Shown: positions 45,896 through 53,647 of the stretch, one piece after another
How positions within the stretch are numbered: the first letter of the stretch is position 1
Layout: the number at the start of each line of letters is the position of its first letter
Source of the DNA: Streptomyces noursei ATCC 11455
Lineage (GTDB): Bacteria; Actinomycetota; Actinomycetes; Streptomycetales; Streptomycetaceae
Length of the DNA stretch: 64,000 nucleotides
Reading direction: 5' to 3'
Assembly: GCF_001704275.1 (NCBI RefSeq)
Contig: NZ_CP011533.1
Location: forward strand, 2,914,001-2,978,000
Made by a program: the position numbers and the translations under genes
Notes under the pieces: model-generated
Told to the model about the DNA's origin: nothing
Databases searched by the model: none
Seen by the model: the letters and a program-made list of their open reading frames with translations, nothing else

Positions 45896-46056
45896 GGGTT
45901 CCACCCGGTTTGCTTGAGTCGATCGCTTCACGTCCATGACGCTAACCCCTGCCACTGACAATGCGCCCGGACCCCGGCTCCGGCCTGTGGATAACTCCGC
46001 GGACGGCCCTGGATTCCGCTGGGCCGGAGCCGCGTCAGGCGGCCGGATTCCCCATG

Positions 46057-46070
46057 AGAATGGATGTTCG
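46057..46070 (-). promoter_or_regulatory. SOS box (LexA operator) of recA
   Basis: Read on the minus strand the 14 bases are CGAACATCCATTCT, a perfect left half-site of CGAAC-N4-GTTCG with a weaker right half. The distance to recA (162 bases) implies a fairly long untranslated leader. Confidence 0.85.
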
Positions 46071-46117
46071 ATTTTGGTGTCAAGCGCGCCGCTCGCCGCA
46101 CCGCCGCGGCGCCGGAG

Positions 46118-47392
46118 TCACTCCGCGTCCCGCCGCGCCTCGCCCGGCCCGCCCTCCCGGACGGGGACGGGGATCGGGTCCGGGACCGGCGCGGCCGTCC
46201 CGACGTCCCCGGCGCCCCCGGTGCCCTCCGGCGCCGCGCCGCGCCGCCGCGACCAGCGGCGGACCCGCGGGTCCGGGGTGACCTCGTACCGCTTGACGTA
46301 CGCGCCCAGGAACGCCTGGAGCGTCGCGGTGGCCGGGATCGCGATCAGCGCGCCGACCGCGCCCATCAGCGCCGTGCCGGCGATCACCGATCCGAAGGCG
46401 ACCGCGGGGTGGATGTCCACGGTCTTGGCGGTGATCCGGGGCTGGAGCAGGTAGTTCTCGAACTGCTGGTAGACCACGACGAAGCCGAAGACCCACAGCG
46501 CGTACCAGGGGTCGACGGTGAACGCGATCAGGATGGGCAGCGCACCCGCCATGTACGTGCCGATCGTCGGGATGAACTGCGAGATCAGGCCGACCCACAT
46601 GCCGAGCGCCGGGGCGTAGGGAACCCCCAGGATCTCCAGCAGGACGTAGTGCGCGATGCCGGATATCAGCGCCATCAGCCCGCGGGAGTAGAGGTATCCG
46701 CCGGTCTTGGCGACGGCGATCTCCCAGGCGCGCAGCACCTCGGCCTGACGACGGGGCGGCAGCACCGAGCACAGCGCCCGCCGCAGCCGGGGGCCGTCGG
46801 CGGCGAAGTAGAACGAGAACAGCGCGATCGTGAGGAGGTTGAACAGCCCGCCCAGCACCTGTGCGGAGACCGCCAGGACGTTGTTGGCGCTGTCCTGGAC
46901 GTACTTCTGCAGCCAGTCGGAGTTCAGCAGGTTGTTCTGCACCTGGACCCGGGAGAGGTGGGTGTGGAAGGTGCTGTTGATCCAGCTGATGACGGAGTCC
47001 AGGTACTGCGGGAACTCCTCGACCATGGTGGCGATCTGGCCGGCCAGCATGGACCCCAGCAGCGCGAAGAAGCCGACCGTGGCGACGACGATCCCGAGGA
47101 ACACCAGGCCGGTGGCGAGCCCGCGGCGCATGCCCCGACCGGCCATCCAGTCGACGGCCGGCTCGATGGCCAGTGCCAGGAAGAACGCGATGAGGACGTT
47201 CAGCAGCAGGCCGATCAGCTGGTGGAAGCCCCAGGTGGCGAGCTGGAAGCAGGCCACCAGCGCGAGGGCGAGCACCATGGCGCGCGGCAGCCAGCGCGGC
47301 ATCCTCGCCTCGCGCCGGTCGCCGGACCGGTCCCGCGGCGGGTCGTCGGGGCGGGGGCCGTCGTGGCTGCTGGTCTCATCTGTCACGGACAC
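46118..47392 (-). CDS. AI-2E family transporter (PerM-like)
   Basis: A 424-residue membrane protein of the AI-2 exporter/PerM family. Hydrophobic segments lie at about 38-58, 60-80, 92-115, 175-200, 235-255, 260-285 and 295-345. Family markers are LLNVLIAFFLALAIEPAVDWM, GVPYAPALGMWVGLISQFIPTIGTYMAGALP and QQFENYLLQPRITAKTVDIHPAVAFGSVIAG. The C-terminus of about 60 residues is disordered, rich in Arg, Gly and Pro. The substrate is not predictable; relatives export small molecules or sodium. GTG at 47392 is used, with another GTG two codons in. It lies between DUF3046 and recA on the same strand. Confidence 0.88.
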   Translation of the reverse strand: MSVTDETSSHDGPRPDDPPRDRSGDRREARMPRWLPRAMVLALALVACFQLATWGFHQLIGLLLNVLIAFFLALAIEPAVDWMAGRGMRRGLATGLVFLGIVVATVGFFALLGSMLAGQIATMVEEFPQYLDSVISWINSTFHTHLSRVQVQNNLLNSDWLQKYVQDSANNVLAVSAQVLGGLFNLLTIALFSFYFAADGPRLRRALCSVLPPRRQAEVLRAWEIAVAKTGGYLYSRGLMALISGIAHYVLLEILGVPYAPALGMWVGLISQFIPTIGTYMAGALPILIAFTVDPWYALWVFGFVVVYQQFENYLLQPRITAKTVDIHPAVAFGSVIAGTALMGAVGALIAIPATATLQAFLGAYVKRYEVTPDPRVRRWSRRRGAAPEGTGGAGDVGTAAPVPDPIPVPVREGGPGEARRDAE

Positions 47393-47437
47393 GCTGCCAA
47401 GTGTCGCCTACCGCACCGACACCCGGCCGCGGCCCGC

Positions 47438-47632
47438 TCACCGCTTGCTCTGCGGCACGTCCATCACCGCGCAGACCACCCGCCAGACCTCCTTGGCGCT
47501 CCACCCTGCCGCCAGCGCCTCGTGGATGGTGCGACCGCCGAGCTCCGCCATCACGTGATCGCGCGCGAACGAGTCGGCGTAGCCCGCACCGAAGTGGTCC
47601 GCCATCCGCTCCCAGAACACCGTCAACCGCAT
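47438..47632 (-). CDS. DUF3046 protein
   Basis: A 64-residue protein, MRLTVFWERMADHFG at the start and HVMAELGGRTIHEALAAGWSAKEVWRVVCAVMDVP to the end, matching the small actinobacterial DUF3046 family that lies near recA-recX in many genomes. It is predicted helical and cytoplasmic. The function is unknown. Confidence 0.9.
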   Translation of the reverse strand: MRLTVFWERMADHFGAGYADSFARDHVMAELGGRTIHEALAAGWSAKEVWRVVCAVMDVPQSKR

Positions 47633-48023
47633 GATCCCCGCCTCGTACCCACTCCGGCCTGCACGTTCCCCGGTTTCCCGCCTCCCCGCGCGAGCGCCCG
47701 GGAGGGCATCCGGGTCCAGCCCCCTTCATACCGCCGCGGCCGGACGAAAGGCCAGCGAAGATCGGCGGGGACCGAGGACTCCCAGTGCCGGGGCCGGCGC
47801 CGCCGCCCCTCCGTGGCCGGATCCCGCCCGTCCCGGTTTGTCGCGGCGTGCCCAGGGCGGCCGGTCCGATCACCCTTCTTACACTTGCTAGATTGCGCAA
47901 TCGAGCAGTCAAATGTGAAACCGGCTCGGCGCAATCGTCGTCTTCCCGGCCGGAACCACCCCTTGCCGCCGTGCGGCATGCCCCCGCGACCGCCTCGCCG
48001 GTCCGGCCGTCCGAAGGATGCGA
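47633..48023. other. Divergent noncoding region, DUF3046 and DUF6542-LCP
   Basis: This 391-bp region contains the GATTGCGCAATC palindrome at 47891-47902 immediately after CTAGATT (a possible -10), so the rightward promoter of the DUF6542-LCP unit probably lies there. The remainder (47640-47860) is GC-rich with no recognised gene. Confidence 0.6.
47891..47902. promoter_or_regulatory. Perfect palindrome GATTGCGCAATC (site 1 of shared operator)
   Basis: A 12-bp perfect palindrome overlapping a possible -10 (TAGATT), 122 bases upstream of the DUF6542 gene. The core ATTGCGCAA recurs in front of both downstream TerD genes. Binding by the nearby ArsR protein is a hypothesis. Confidence 0.6.
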
Positions 48024-48599
48024 ATGACAGGTCAGCGCACCGAAGCCCCGAACGGGCACGACGACCTGGCCCGGGACCGGGCACAGGTCTCACGCCGGGT
48101 ACCGGGTCCGCGCCGCCGCGGGGACCGGCACCCGGGAGCGGCCGGCATCGGGCCGGCCCCCGGGCGGGCCGGTGCACGGGCGGACCGGGCGGAGCGCGGG
48201 CGCCCAGCGCTCCGGGCCGCCGTGGTGGCGCTGGCGGTGACGGCCGCGGGTGCCGCGGTCGACGTGGCGCTCGGCGGGCGGCCCGGCTGGGTGTTCGCGG
48301 TGGCCGCGGCGCTCGGCGCGGCACTGACCGGCAGAACCTGCACCCGGGCCGGCGCCTGGTGGCTGATATCCGCGCCGCCCCTGGTGGTGGCGGTCGTCAC
48401 CGTGGCGTGCGAGCAGCTGGCGGGCACCACCACCGTCCAGGGCAAGGGCCTGGCGACGGCGGCGGTGCGCTGGGCCGTGGACGGGTTCCCGGCCATGGCG
48501 GCGGCCGAGGCGGTGCTGATCGTGGTGCTGACGGTCCGGGGCATACGGGCCGGCCGGCGCGGCGACCGGAAGCGGAGCAGGAGGAACAGCGGTGCATGA
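48024..48599 (+). CDS. DUF6542-type small membrane protein
   Basis: A 191-residue protein. The first 65 residues are Arg/Ala/Gly-rich. The rest holds four hydrophobic segments (about 66-84, 90-104, 115-133 and 157-177), as in the DUF6542 membrane domain often found beside cell-envelope genes. ATG at 48024 has AAGGA five bases upstream, better than the ATG two codons earlier. The stop overlaps the LCP start by eight bases, so the two are coupled. Function is unknown; the context suggests cell-wall assembly. Confidence 0.7.
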   Translation: MTGQRTEAPNGHDDLARDRAQVSRRVPGPRRRGDRHPGAAGIGPAPGRAGARADRAERGRPALRAAVVALAVTAAGAAVDVALGGRPGWVFAVAAALGAALTGRTCTRAGAWWLISAPPLVVAVVTVACEQLAGTTTVQGKGLATAAVRWAVDGFPAMAAAEAVLIVVLTVRGIRAGRRGDRKRSRRNSGA

Positions 48600-50229
48600 C
48601 GACCACAGCCCCTACGGGCGGAGTCCGTACGGACCGGACGGCCGGGAGGCCGGGGGGACCGGCGGGCGGGCCGCACGCCGGCGGCCGGCCGACGGGCGCG
48701 GCGGACGGCGGCGCTCCCCCCTGGTCGTCGCCGGACGGACCGCGCTCGCCCTCTCCTCGGCGCTGGTCCTCCTGGCCAGCGGGGTGTCCTGGGCGGCGTA
48801 CAACTGGGTCAGCAGCGGGCTGAACACCTCCGACGCGCTCAACGCCATCGGCGGCAAGGACGCGCCCAAGCACCTGGACAACTCGGTCAACCTGCTGTTG
48901 ATCGGCCTGGATTCGCGCAAGGACATGAACGGCAACGACCTGCCGCGGGAGTTCGTCAAGGACCAGCTGCACGCCGGGTCCAGCGACATCGGTTACTACA
49001 ACACCAACACCCTGATCCTGATGCACATCCCGGCGGACGGCGGGAAGGTCACCGCGTTCTCCGTCCCGCGCGACGACTATGTGCAGACCTTCAACGGGGA
49101 CGGCACCTCCCAGGGGCACTTCAAGATCAAGGAGGCGTACGCCAACGCCTATACGGGCGCCCACGACAAGTTCTCCGCCCAGGGGGTCAAGGGCGCCGAC
49201 CTGGAGAGCCGGAGCCGGGAGGCCGGCCGGGAGGCGACGCTGGCGACGGTGCAGAACTTCCTCCAGGTGCCGATCGACCACTTCGCCGAGGTCAACCTGC
49301 TGGGCTTCTACGACATCGCCAAGGTGCTCCAGCCGATCGAGGTCTGCCTGAAGCACCCGGTCAAGGACCGCTACTCGGGCGCCGACTTCCCGGCGGGCCA
49401 CCAACAGCTCGACCCGAAGCAGGCACTCGCCTTCGTCCGACAGCGGCACGGTCTGGACGGCGGCGACCTGGACCGCACCCACCGCCAGCAGGCGTTCATC
49501 TCGTCGGTCACCCACAAGCTGAAGAGCCAGGGGGTCTTCACCGACCTGGGCAAGCTGCAGGGGCTGTTCGACGTGGTGAAGAAGGACCTGGTCATCGACA
49601 GCAAGTTCGACGTGCTGGACTTCGCCCAGCAGGCCACCAACCTGACCGGCGGGAACGTGGTGTTCCACACCCTGCCCATCGCCGGCTTCGCCACCCGCAA
49701 CCGCGAGTCCGTCAATCTCGTGGACGTGCCCAAGATCCGGTCCATCGTGCAGTCCCTGATCGGCGAGAAGCCCGGTTCCTCGGACCGGCCCGGCGACGGG
49801 GCACCGTCGCCGTCCGCGTCCGTCAAGGCCGCCCCGGCGACCGTCGACGTCCTCAACGGCTCCGGGAAGAAGGGCGCCGCGGCGGACGAGCTCAAGGCGC
49901 TGACCTCGCTCGGCTACACCGCGGGCCGCACCGAGAACGCCACCCCCCGGCAGCGCACCACCGTCCTCTACGGCGCCGGCGCGCAGGAGGCCGCCCGGCA
50001 GATCGGCGACCGGCTGAGCACCGCCGCGCCGGTCCCCAGCGCCTCGGTGCCCGCCGGACACGTCCAGGTCGTCCTCGGTGGCGACTTCACGGCCCCGCCC
50101 GCCACCGGGGCGGCGACCCCGGAGAAGTCCGCCGACCCCGGCACGACGGGCAGCTCCCCCTCTCCCGTCCCGTCCGACGCCTTCGCCGGCGACTCCGTCA
50201 AGGAGGGCGGCATCCCCTGCGTCAACTGA
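48592..50229 (+). CDS. LytR-CpsA-Psr (LCP) family wall-polymer ligase
   Basis: A 545-residue membrane-anchored transferase that attaches wall glycopolymers to peptidoglycan. It has a cytoplasmic tail of about 45 residues (Gly/Arg-rich), one TM segment (about 46-66) and the LCP domain with VNLLLIGLDSRKDMNG, NTNTLILMHIPADGGKVTAFSVPRDDYVQT, VNLLGFYDIAKVLQPIEVCL and LDPKQALAFVRQRHGLDGGDLDRTHRQQAFI (the Asp and Arg polyprenyl-phosphate contacts). A LytR_C domain follows (about 415-500, VDVLNGSGKKGAAADELKALTSLGY), and a Ser/Pro/Thr tail ends near a Cys. GTG at 48592 has GGAGG seven bases upstream. Confidence 0.93.
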   Translation: MHDDHSPYGRSPYGPDGREAGGTGGRAARRRPADGRGGRRRSPLVVAGRTALALSSALVLLASGVSWAAYNWVSSGLNTSDALNAIGGKDAPKHLDNSVNLLLIGLDSRKDMNGNDLPREFVKDQLHAGSSDIGYYNTNTLILMHIPADGGKVTAFSVPRDDYVQTFNGDGTSQGHFKIKEAYANAYTGAHDKFSAQGVKGADLESRSREAGREATLATVQNFLQVPIDHFAEVNLLGFYDIAKVLQPIEVCLKHPVKDRYSGADFPAGHQQLDPKQALAFVRQRHGLDGGDLDRTHRQQAFISSVTHKLKSQGVFTDLGKLQGLFDVVKKDLVIDSKFDVLDFAQQATNLTGGNVVFHTLPIAGFATRNRESVNLVDVPKIRSIVQSLIGEKPGSSDRPGDGAPSPSASVKAAPATVDVLNGSGKKGAAADELKALTSLGYTAGRTENATPRQRTTVLYGAGAQEAARQIGDRLSTAAPVPSASVPAGHVQVVLGGDFTAPPATGAATPEKSADPGTTGSSPSPVPSDAFAGDSVKEGGIPCVN

Positions 50230-50237
50230 CGCCCGGC

Positions 50238-50262
50238 GGGCCACCGGTGACCCCGGTGGCCC
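50238..50262 (+). terminator. Terminator after LCP gene
   Basis: A perfect 10-bp stem GGGCCACCGG/CCGGTGGCCC with a five-base loop, eight bases after the stop codon. Confidence 0.8.
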
Positions 50263-50370
50263 CCGAACTCCCCGCCCGTCACCGGGGCACCGCCGGCACC
50301 GGCGGCCGTACGGGCCGGGGGCGCGCCGCCTAGACTGGGCCGACCGGGGCGAGAAACGGGGAGAGCCGCA

Positions 50371-50748
50371 GTGGTGAAGAGCATCGAGGGAGCGGGCCAG
50401 GAGACGGGCACGATGGCCGATCCGTCCGCCGAGGTACTGGCCGAGGCGGCCGCGATGTTCGGGCTGCTGGCCTCTCCCCCACGGCTGCACATCGTCTGGG
50501 CACTGGCCCAGGGCGAGAGCGACGTCAGCGGACTGGCCGAACGGGTCGGCGGCGCCCTGCCCGCGATCAGCCAACACCTGTCCAAGCTCAAGCTCGCCGG
50601 ACTGGTGCGCTCCCGCCGCGAAGGCCGCCGGGTCGTCTACTTCGTCGACGACCCCGACACCGTCGCCGTGATGCGCACCCTCGTCGTCCAACTCGCCGCC
50701 CGCGACGCGCACACCGCGCCACCCCGGCTCCGCCGCCTGGGCGGCTGA
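50371..50748 (+). CDS. ArsR-family transcriptional regulator
   Basis: A 125-residue winged-helix regulator: AAAMFGLLASPPRLHIVWALAQGESDVSGLAERVGGALPAISQHLSKLKLAGLVRSRREGRRVVYFVDD (about residues 28-95), with the recognition helix ISQHLSKLKLAGLV. The cysteine and histidine metal sites of SmtB/ArsR (ELCVCD box, DxHx10HxxE) are absent, so the signal is probably not a metal at those sites. GTG at 50371 follows GGGGAGA, and TAGACT at 50331-50336 is a good -10. It lies directly upstream of terD. ATTGCGCAA palindromes at three nearby promoters are its candidate operators, since ArsR proteins bind such short AT-GC palindromes. Confidence 0.87.
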   Translation: MVKSIEGAGQETGTMADPSAEVLAEAAAMFGLLASPPRLHIVWALAQGESDVSGLAERVGGALPAISQHLSKLKLAGLVRSRREGRRVVYFVDDPDTVAVMRTLVVQLAARDAHTAPPRLRRLGG

Positions 50749-50798
50749 GGGCCGACCCGGGCCCGTCCACGCTCCCCGACGCCCCAGACGTTTTAGAT

Positions 50799-50808
50799 AT
50801 TGCGCAAT
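50799..50808. promoter_or_regulatory. Palindrome ATTGCGCAAT before terD (site 2)
   Basis: A 10-bp perfect palindrome 79 bases before the terD start, preceded by TTAGAT, a possible -10. Downstream, GGAACC-N7-GGTTCC (50812-50830) could form a leader hairpin. Shared with sites at 47891 and 52317. Confidence 0.65.
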
Positions 50809-50887
50809 CATGGAACCAAGATGAGGTTCCCCGCGTTGTCCAGGACGACAGCACAGACCGGCTCCAAGGAACGCTGGAGGGTTTTTC

Positions 50888-51466
50888 ATGGGTGTGACCC
50901 TGGCCAAGGGCGGCAACGTCTCGCTCAGCAAGGAGGCCCCCGGCCTCAGCGCGGTGACCATCGGGCTGGGCTGGGCCGTCCGCACCACCACCGGCGCCGA
51001 CTACGACCTGGACGCCTCCGCGCTGCTGTGCGCACAGTCCGGCAAGGTCGTCTCCGACCAGCACTTCGTGTTCTTCAACAACCTCACCAGCCCGGACGGT
51101 TCCGTGGTGCACTCCGGGGACAACCTCACCGGTGGCAGCCACGGTGACGACGAACAGATCCAGGTCGACGTGGCCACCGTCCCCGCGCAGGTCACCAAAA
51201 TCGTCTTCCCGGTCTCCATCTACGAGGCCGAGCAGCGCGGCCAGAGCTTCGGCCAGGTCCGCGACGCGTTCATCCGCGTGGTCAATCAGGCCGACGGCCG
51301 GGAGATCGCCCGCTACGACCTCACGGAGGACGCCTCCACCGAGACCGCCATGGTCTTCGGCGAGGTCTACCGGCACGGCGCGGAGTGGAAGTTCCGGGCC
51401 ATCGGCCAGGGCTACGCCTCGGGACTGCGCGGTATCGCCCAGGACTTCGGGGTCAACGTCGGCTGA
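50888..51466 (+). CDS. terD: TerD-family protein (tellurium resistance and stress)
   Basis: A 192-residue canonical TerD: MGVTLAKGGNVSLSKEAPGLSAVTIGLGW, then YDLDASALL with the first calcium-binding acids, HFVFFNNLTSPDGSVVHSGDNLTG (second site), VDVATVPAQVTKIVFPVSIYEA and MVFGEVYRHGAEWKFRAIGQGYASGLRGIAQDFGV. It is cytoplasmic, binds calcium, and is linked to tellurite, phage and envelope stress tolerance. ATG at 50888 has GGAGGG upstream. It shares about two thirds of its residues with the N-terminal domain of the TerD fusion 1.5 kb downstream, indicating duplication together with the promoter. Confidence 0.94.
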   Translation: MGVTLAKGGNVSLSKEAPGLSAVTIGLGWAVRTTTGADYDLDASALLCAQSGKVVSDQHFVFFNNLTSPDGSVVHSGDNLTGGSHGDDEQIQVDVATVPAQVTKIVFPVSIYEAEQRGQSFGQVRDAFIRVVNQADGREIARYDLTEDASTETAMVFGEVYRHGAEWKFRAIGQGYASGLRGIAQDFGVNVG

Positions 51467-51541
51467 GCGGCGCGTCGGCCGGCGGGCCGGGCGGGACGGT
51501 CCGTCCGACGCCAAAGCGGCGGCTTCCGGAGGGAGCGGGAC

Positions 51542-52222
51542 ATGGCGACAGCCCGGGCGCGACGGCGTTGGTGGGTGCTGCCCGGCGCCGCCGTGGCGGT
51601 CTGGGCACTGGTGCACACGGGCCACGGCCCCGCTCCCGGCGCCGCGCCCCAGCCGTCCGGCACGACGTCCACCGCACCGGACGTCACTCCCTCCGCGACG
51701 CCCGACGGCGACCCCACGGCCCCCCGGCCCGACGGGGCGTACGACCCGGCCGACTGCGCCGCCGCGGTGCGCACGTACGCGACGGCGGCCGGCGTCCACC
51801 CCCAGCTGCTGATGGCGATCCTCTACAACGAGGCGTACAAGCCGCACGATCCGGCGCTGGAGCGGGCCTGGCAGCGCTACAAGCCCGATGCCGCGTTCGG
51901 CATCGCCAACATGCACCGGGCCGCCTTCGACGAGGTCAGGCGCGGCCGGGACTTCGCCGACCGGAAGTGGGAGGAACTGCCCGACGACCGGAAGCTCGCC
52001 GTCGAGGCGGCCGCCTGGTACCTGCACGACCTGGACCGCCGACTGCCCGCGCAACGACCGGCCGGATACTCCCGCGACGACCTGCTGGCGCTGGGCTACA
52101 ACGCCGGCGCCGGCAACATGCTCGCCTTCGCCCACGGCACCGCGCCGGGCGCCCAGGCCCGGTCCTACCTGGACCGGCTGCACGCGAACTGGGCGCAGGC
52201 CGGGCGGGCCGTCGCACGGTGA
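51542..52222 (+). CDS. Secreted lytic transglycosylase-like protein
   Basis: A 226-residue exported protein: a basic start and hydrophobic segment (RRRWWVLPGAAVAVWALVHTG, about 7-27), a Pro/Thr-rich spacer to about 75, then a lysozyme-like domain beginning AAVRTYATAAGVHPQLLMAILYNEAYKP, in which the Glu of LYNEAY (about residue 99) is the candidate catalytic acid. AFGIANMHRAAFDEV corresponds to the SLT strand G-x-x-N-x-x-x-x-x-F motif, and LALGYNAGAGNMLAFA to the final SLT YNAG motif. It would cleave peptidoglycan at the cell surface. ATG at 51542 has GGAGGGAG upstream. It sits between the two TerD genes. Confidence 0.85.
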   Translation: MATARARRRWWVLPGAAVAVWALVHTGHGPAPGAAPQPSGTTSTAPDVTPSATPDGDPTAPRPDGAYDPADCAAAVRTYATAAGVHPQLLMAILYNEAYKPHDPALERAWQRYKPDAAFGIANMHRAAFDEVRRGRDFADRKWEELPDDRKLAVEAAAWYLHDLDRRLPAQRPAGYSRDDLLALGYNAGAGNMLAFAHGTAPGAQARSYLDRLHANWAQAGRAVAR

Positions 52223-52260
52223 CCGGACCGTCGCGTGGTGACAGCACCGCGACAGAAAGG

Positions 52261-52292
52261 CGTCAGGACGCGGTGGCGGGACCGTCCTGACG
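52261..52292 (+). terminator. Terminator after transglycosylase gene
   Basis: A perfect 10-bp inverted repeat CGTCAGGACG/CGTCCTGACG with a 12-base loop, 38 bases after the stop and just upstream of operator site 3. Confidence 0.75.
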
Positions 52293-52316
52293 ACTTCTCA
52301 GTCGCATACTTCAAGC

Positions 52317-52326
52317 ATTGCGCAAG
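52317..52326. promoter_or_regulatory. Palindrome ATTGCGCAAG before TerD fusion (site 3)
   Basis: The TTGCGCAA core (52318-52325) is perfect and lies 75 bases before the start codon. CATACT, 10 bases upstream, is a possible -10. The following 35 bases share GGAACC and GCGTTGT spacing with the terD leader at 50812-50850. Confidence 0.6.
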
Positions 52327-52400
52327 ATAGGGAACCTTGCCGATTTCCTTGGCGTTGTAGCCGACGGACGCCTGATGCCGGGAACGTATGGAGGAAGCTC

Positions 52401-53570
52401 ATGGGCGTGGCCCTGACCAAGGGCGGCAATGTGTCGCTCAGCAAGCAGGCCCCGGGTCTGACCGCCGTCAGGGTGGGGCTGGGCTGGCAGGTGGGAACCA
52501 CCACCGGGACCGGCCACGACCTGGATGCCAGCGCGCTGCTGTGCGGCGAGTCCGGGAAGGTCCTCTCCGACCAGCACTTCGTGTTCTTCAACAACCTCAC
52601 CAGCCCCGACGGCGCGGTGCGGCACTCCGGCAGCCGCCCCACCGGCGAGGACAAGGAACAGATCGAGGTGGACCTCGGCGCGGTCCCGCCCGGGGTCGCA
52701 AAGATCGTCTTCCCGGTCTCGATCTACGAGGCCGAGCAGCGCCGGCAGAATTTCGGCCAGCTGAGCAGCGCCTACATCCGCGTGGTCGACCAGACCGGCG
52801 GCGCCGAGCTGGCCCGTTTCGACCTCTCCGGCCAGGCCGCCACCGAGACCGCCATGGTCTTCGGCGAGTTGTACCGCCACGGCACGGACTGGAAGTTCCG
52901 CGCGATCGGCCAGGGCTACGCCTCCGGGCTCGCCGGGATCGCGCAGGACTACGGCGTCGAGGTGCTGCGCCCGGAGCCGGCAGCCGCCCCGACCGCCCCC
53001 AAGCTCTCAACTCCGTTCGAGCAGGGGGGACCCCCATCCACCACCCCCACCGGGCCCGCCGCCCCGTCGGCGGCGGCCACGCCCACGGCGACGTCCGTGG
53101 CCGTGGCCGCCGCCGGAGTGGCGCCGTCCGGAGCGGGCTCCACCCCCGCCACATCACCGCAACCGACAGGAAGTTCCGACATGACCTGCTTCTTCGACCC
53201 CAGCCACGGCCCCGGAATGACGCCCGTGATGTGGTCCCCGCAGTGGGGTGTGCCGCGCCAGGTCCAGACCTGCGGCGGATGCGCGCAGCGGGTACAGACC
53301 ACCACGCCGCCGTTCTACACCCCGGCCCAGGCCGGCTACCCGCAGCCCGTCCAGCAGGGCTACCCGCAGCAGGCGCAGCCGGGCTACCCCCAGCAGGGCT
53401 ATCCGCAGCAGCCGGAGCAGCACCAGGGCGGCGGCCGGCGCTTCGGTGCCGGCGCGCTGATCGGCGCCGGTGCCGCGGGTCTGGTCGGCGGCGCGCTGCT
53501 GAACGAGGCGTTCGACGACGACGAGCCCGAGGTGGTCGTCAACAACTACTACGAGGGCGACGAGTACTGA
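52401..53570 (+). CDS. TerD domain fused to Cys-containing segment, GYPQQ repeats and Gly-rich tail
   Basis: A 389-residue multidomain protein. Residues 1-190 are a canonical TerD domain (MGVALTKGGNVSLSKQAPG; HDLDASALL; HFVFFNNLTSPDGAV). Then come a Pro/Thr/Ala linker (about 191-258), a Cys-containing module from 261 (Cys263, His269, Cys291, Cys294; a CFFDPSHGPG start and CGGC end) that may bind zinc, GYPQQ/AGYPQ repeats (about 310-340), a Gly/Ala stretch GAGALIGAGAAGLVGGALL resembling a glycine zipper, and an acidic tail with NNYYEGDEY. The last segments suggest membrane contact or self-assembly. ATG at 52401 has GGAGG upstream. No enzyme function is implied. Confidence 0.85.
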   Translation: MGVALTKGGNVSLSKQAPGLTAVRVGLGWQVGTTTGTGHDLDASALLCGESGKVLSDQHFVFFNNLTSPDGAVRHSGSRPTGEDKEQIEVDLGAVPPGVAKIVFPVSIYEAEQRRQNFGQLSSAYIRVVDQTGGAELARFDLSGQAATETAMVFGELYRHGTDWKFRAIGQGYASGLAGIAQDYGVEVLRPEPAAAPTAPKLSTPFEQGGPPSTTPTGPAAPSAAATPTATSVAVAAAGVAPSGAGSTPATSPQPTGSSDMTCFFDPSHGPGMTPVMWSPQWGVPRQVQTCGGCAQRVQTTTPPFYTPAQAGYPQPVQQGYPQQAQPGYPQQGYPQQPEQHQGGGRRFGAGALIGAGAAGLVGGALLNEAFDDDEPEVVVNNYYEGDEY

Positions 53571-53595
53571 TGCCCCGTCGCACGGCATGACCCCC

Positions 53596-53637
53596 TCGGC
53601 GCCCGGCCGCGTCCCCCGACGGACGGCCGGGCGCCGA
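53596..53637. terminator. Bidirectional terminator, TerD fusion and secreted protein
   Basis: A perfect 14-bp stem TCGGCGCCCGGCCG and its complement with a 14-base loop, between convergent genes. Confidence 0.85.
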
Positions 53638-53647
53638 CGCCTTCCGG

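Noticed and set aside
48397..50991. An 864-codon minus-strand frame across DUF6542, LCP and arsR
   Set aside because: It crosses several genes with their own ribosome sites and motifs and has no family features.
53312..53440. GYPQQ-coding repeats considered as a CRISPR-like or tandem DNA array
   Set aside because: Units are 9-24 bases, in frame and degenerate at synonymous positions; they encode a Pro/Gln repeat within the TerD fusion.
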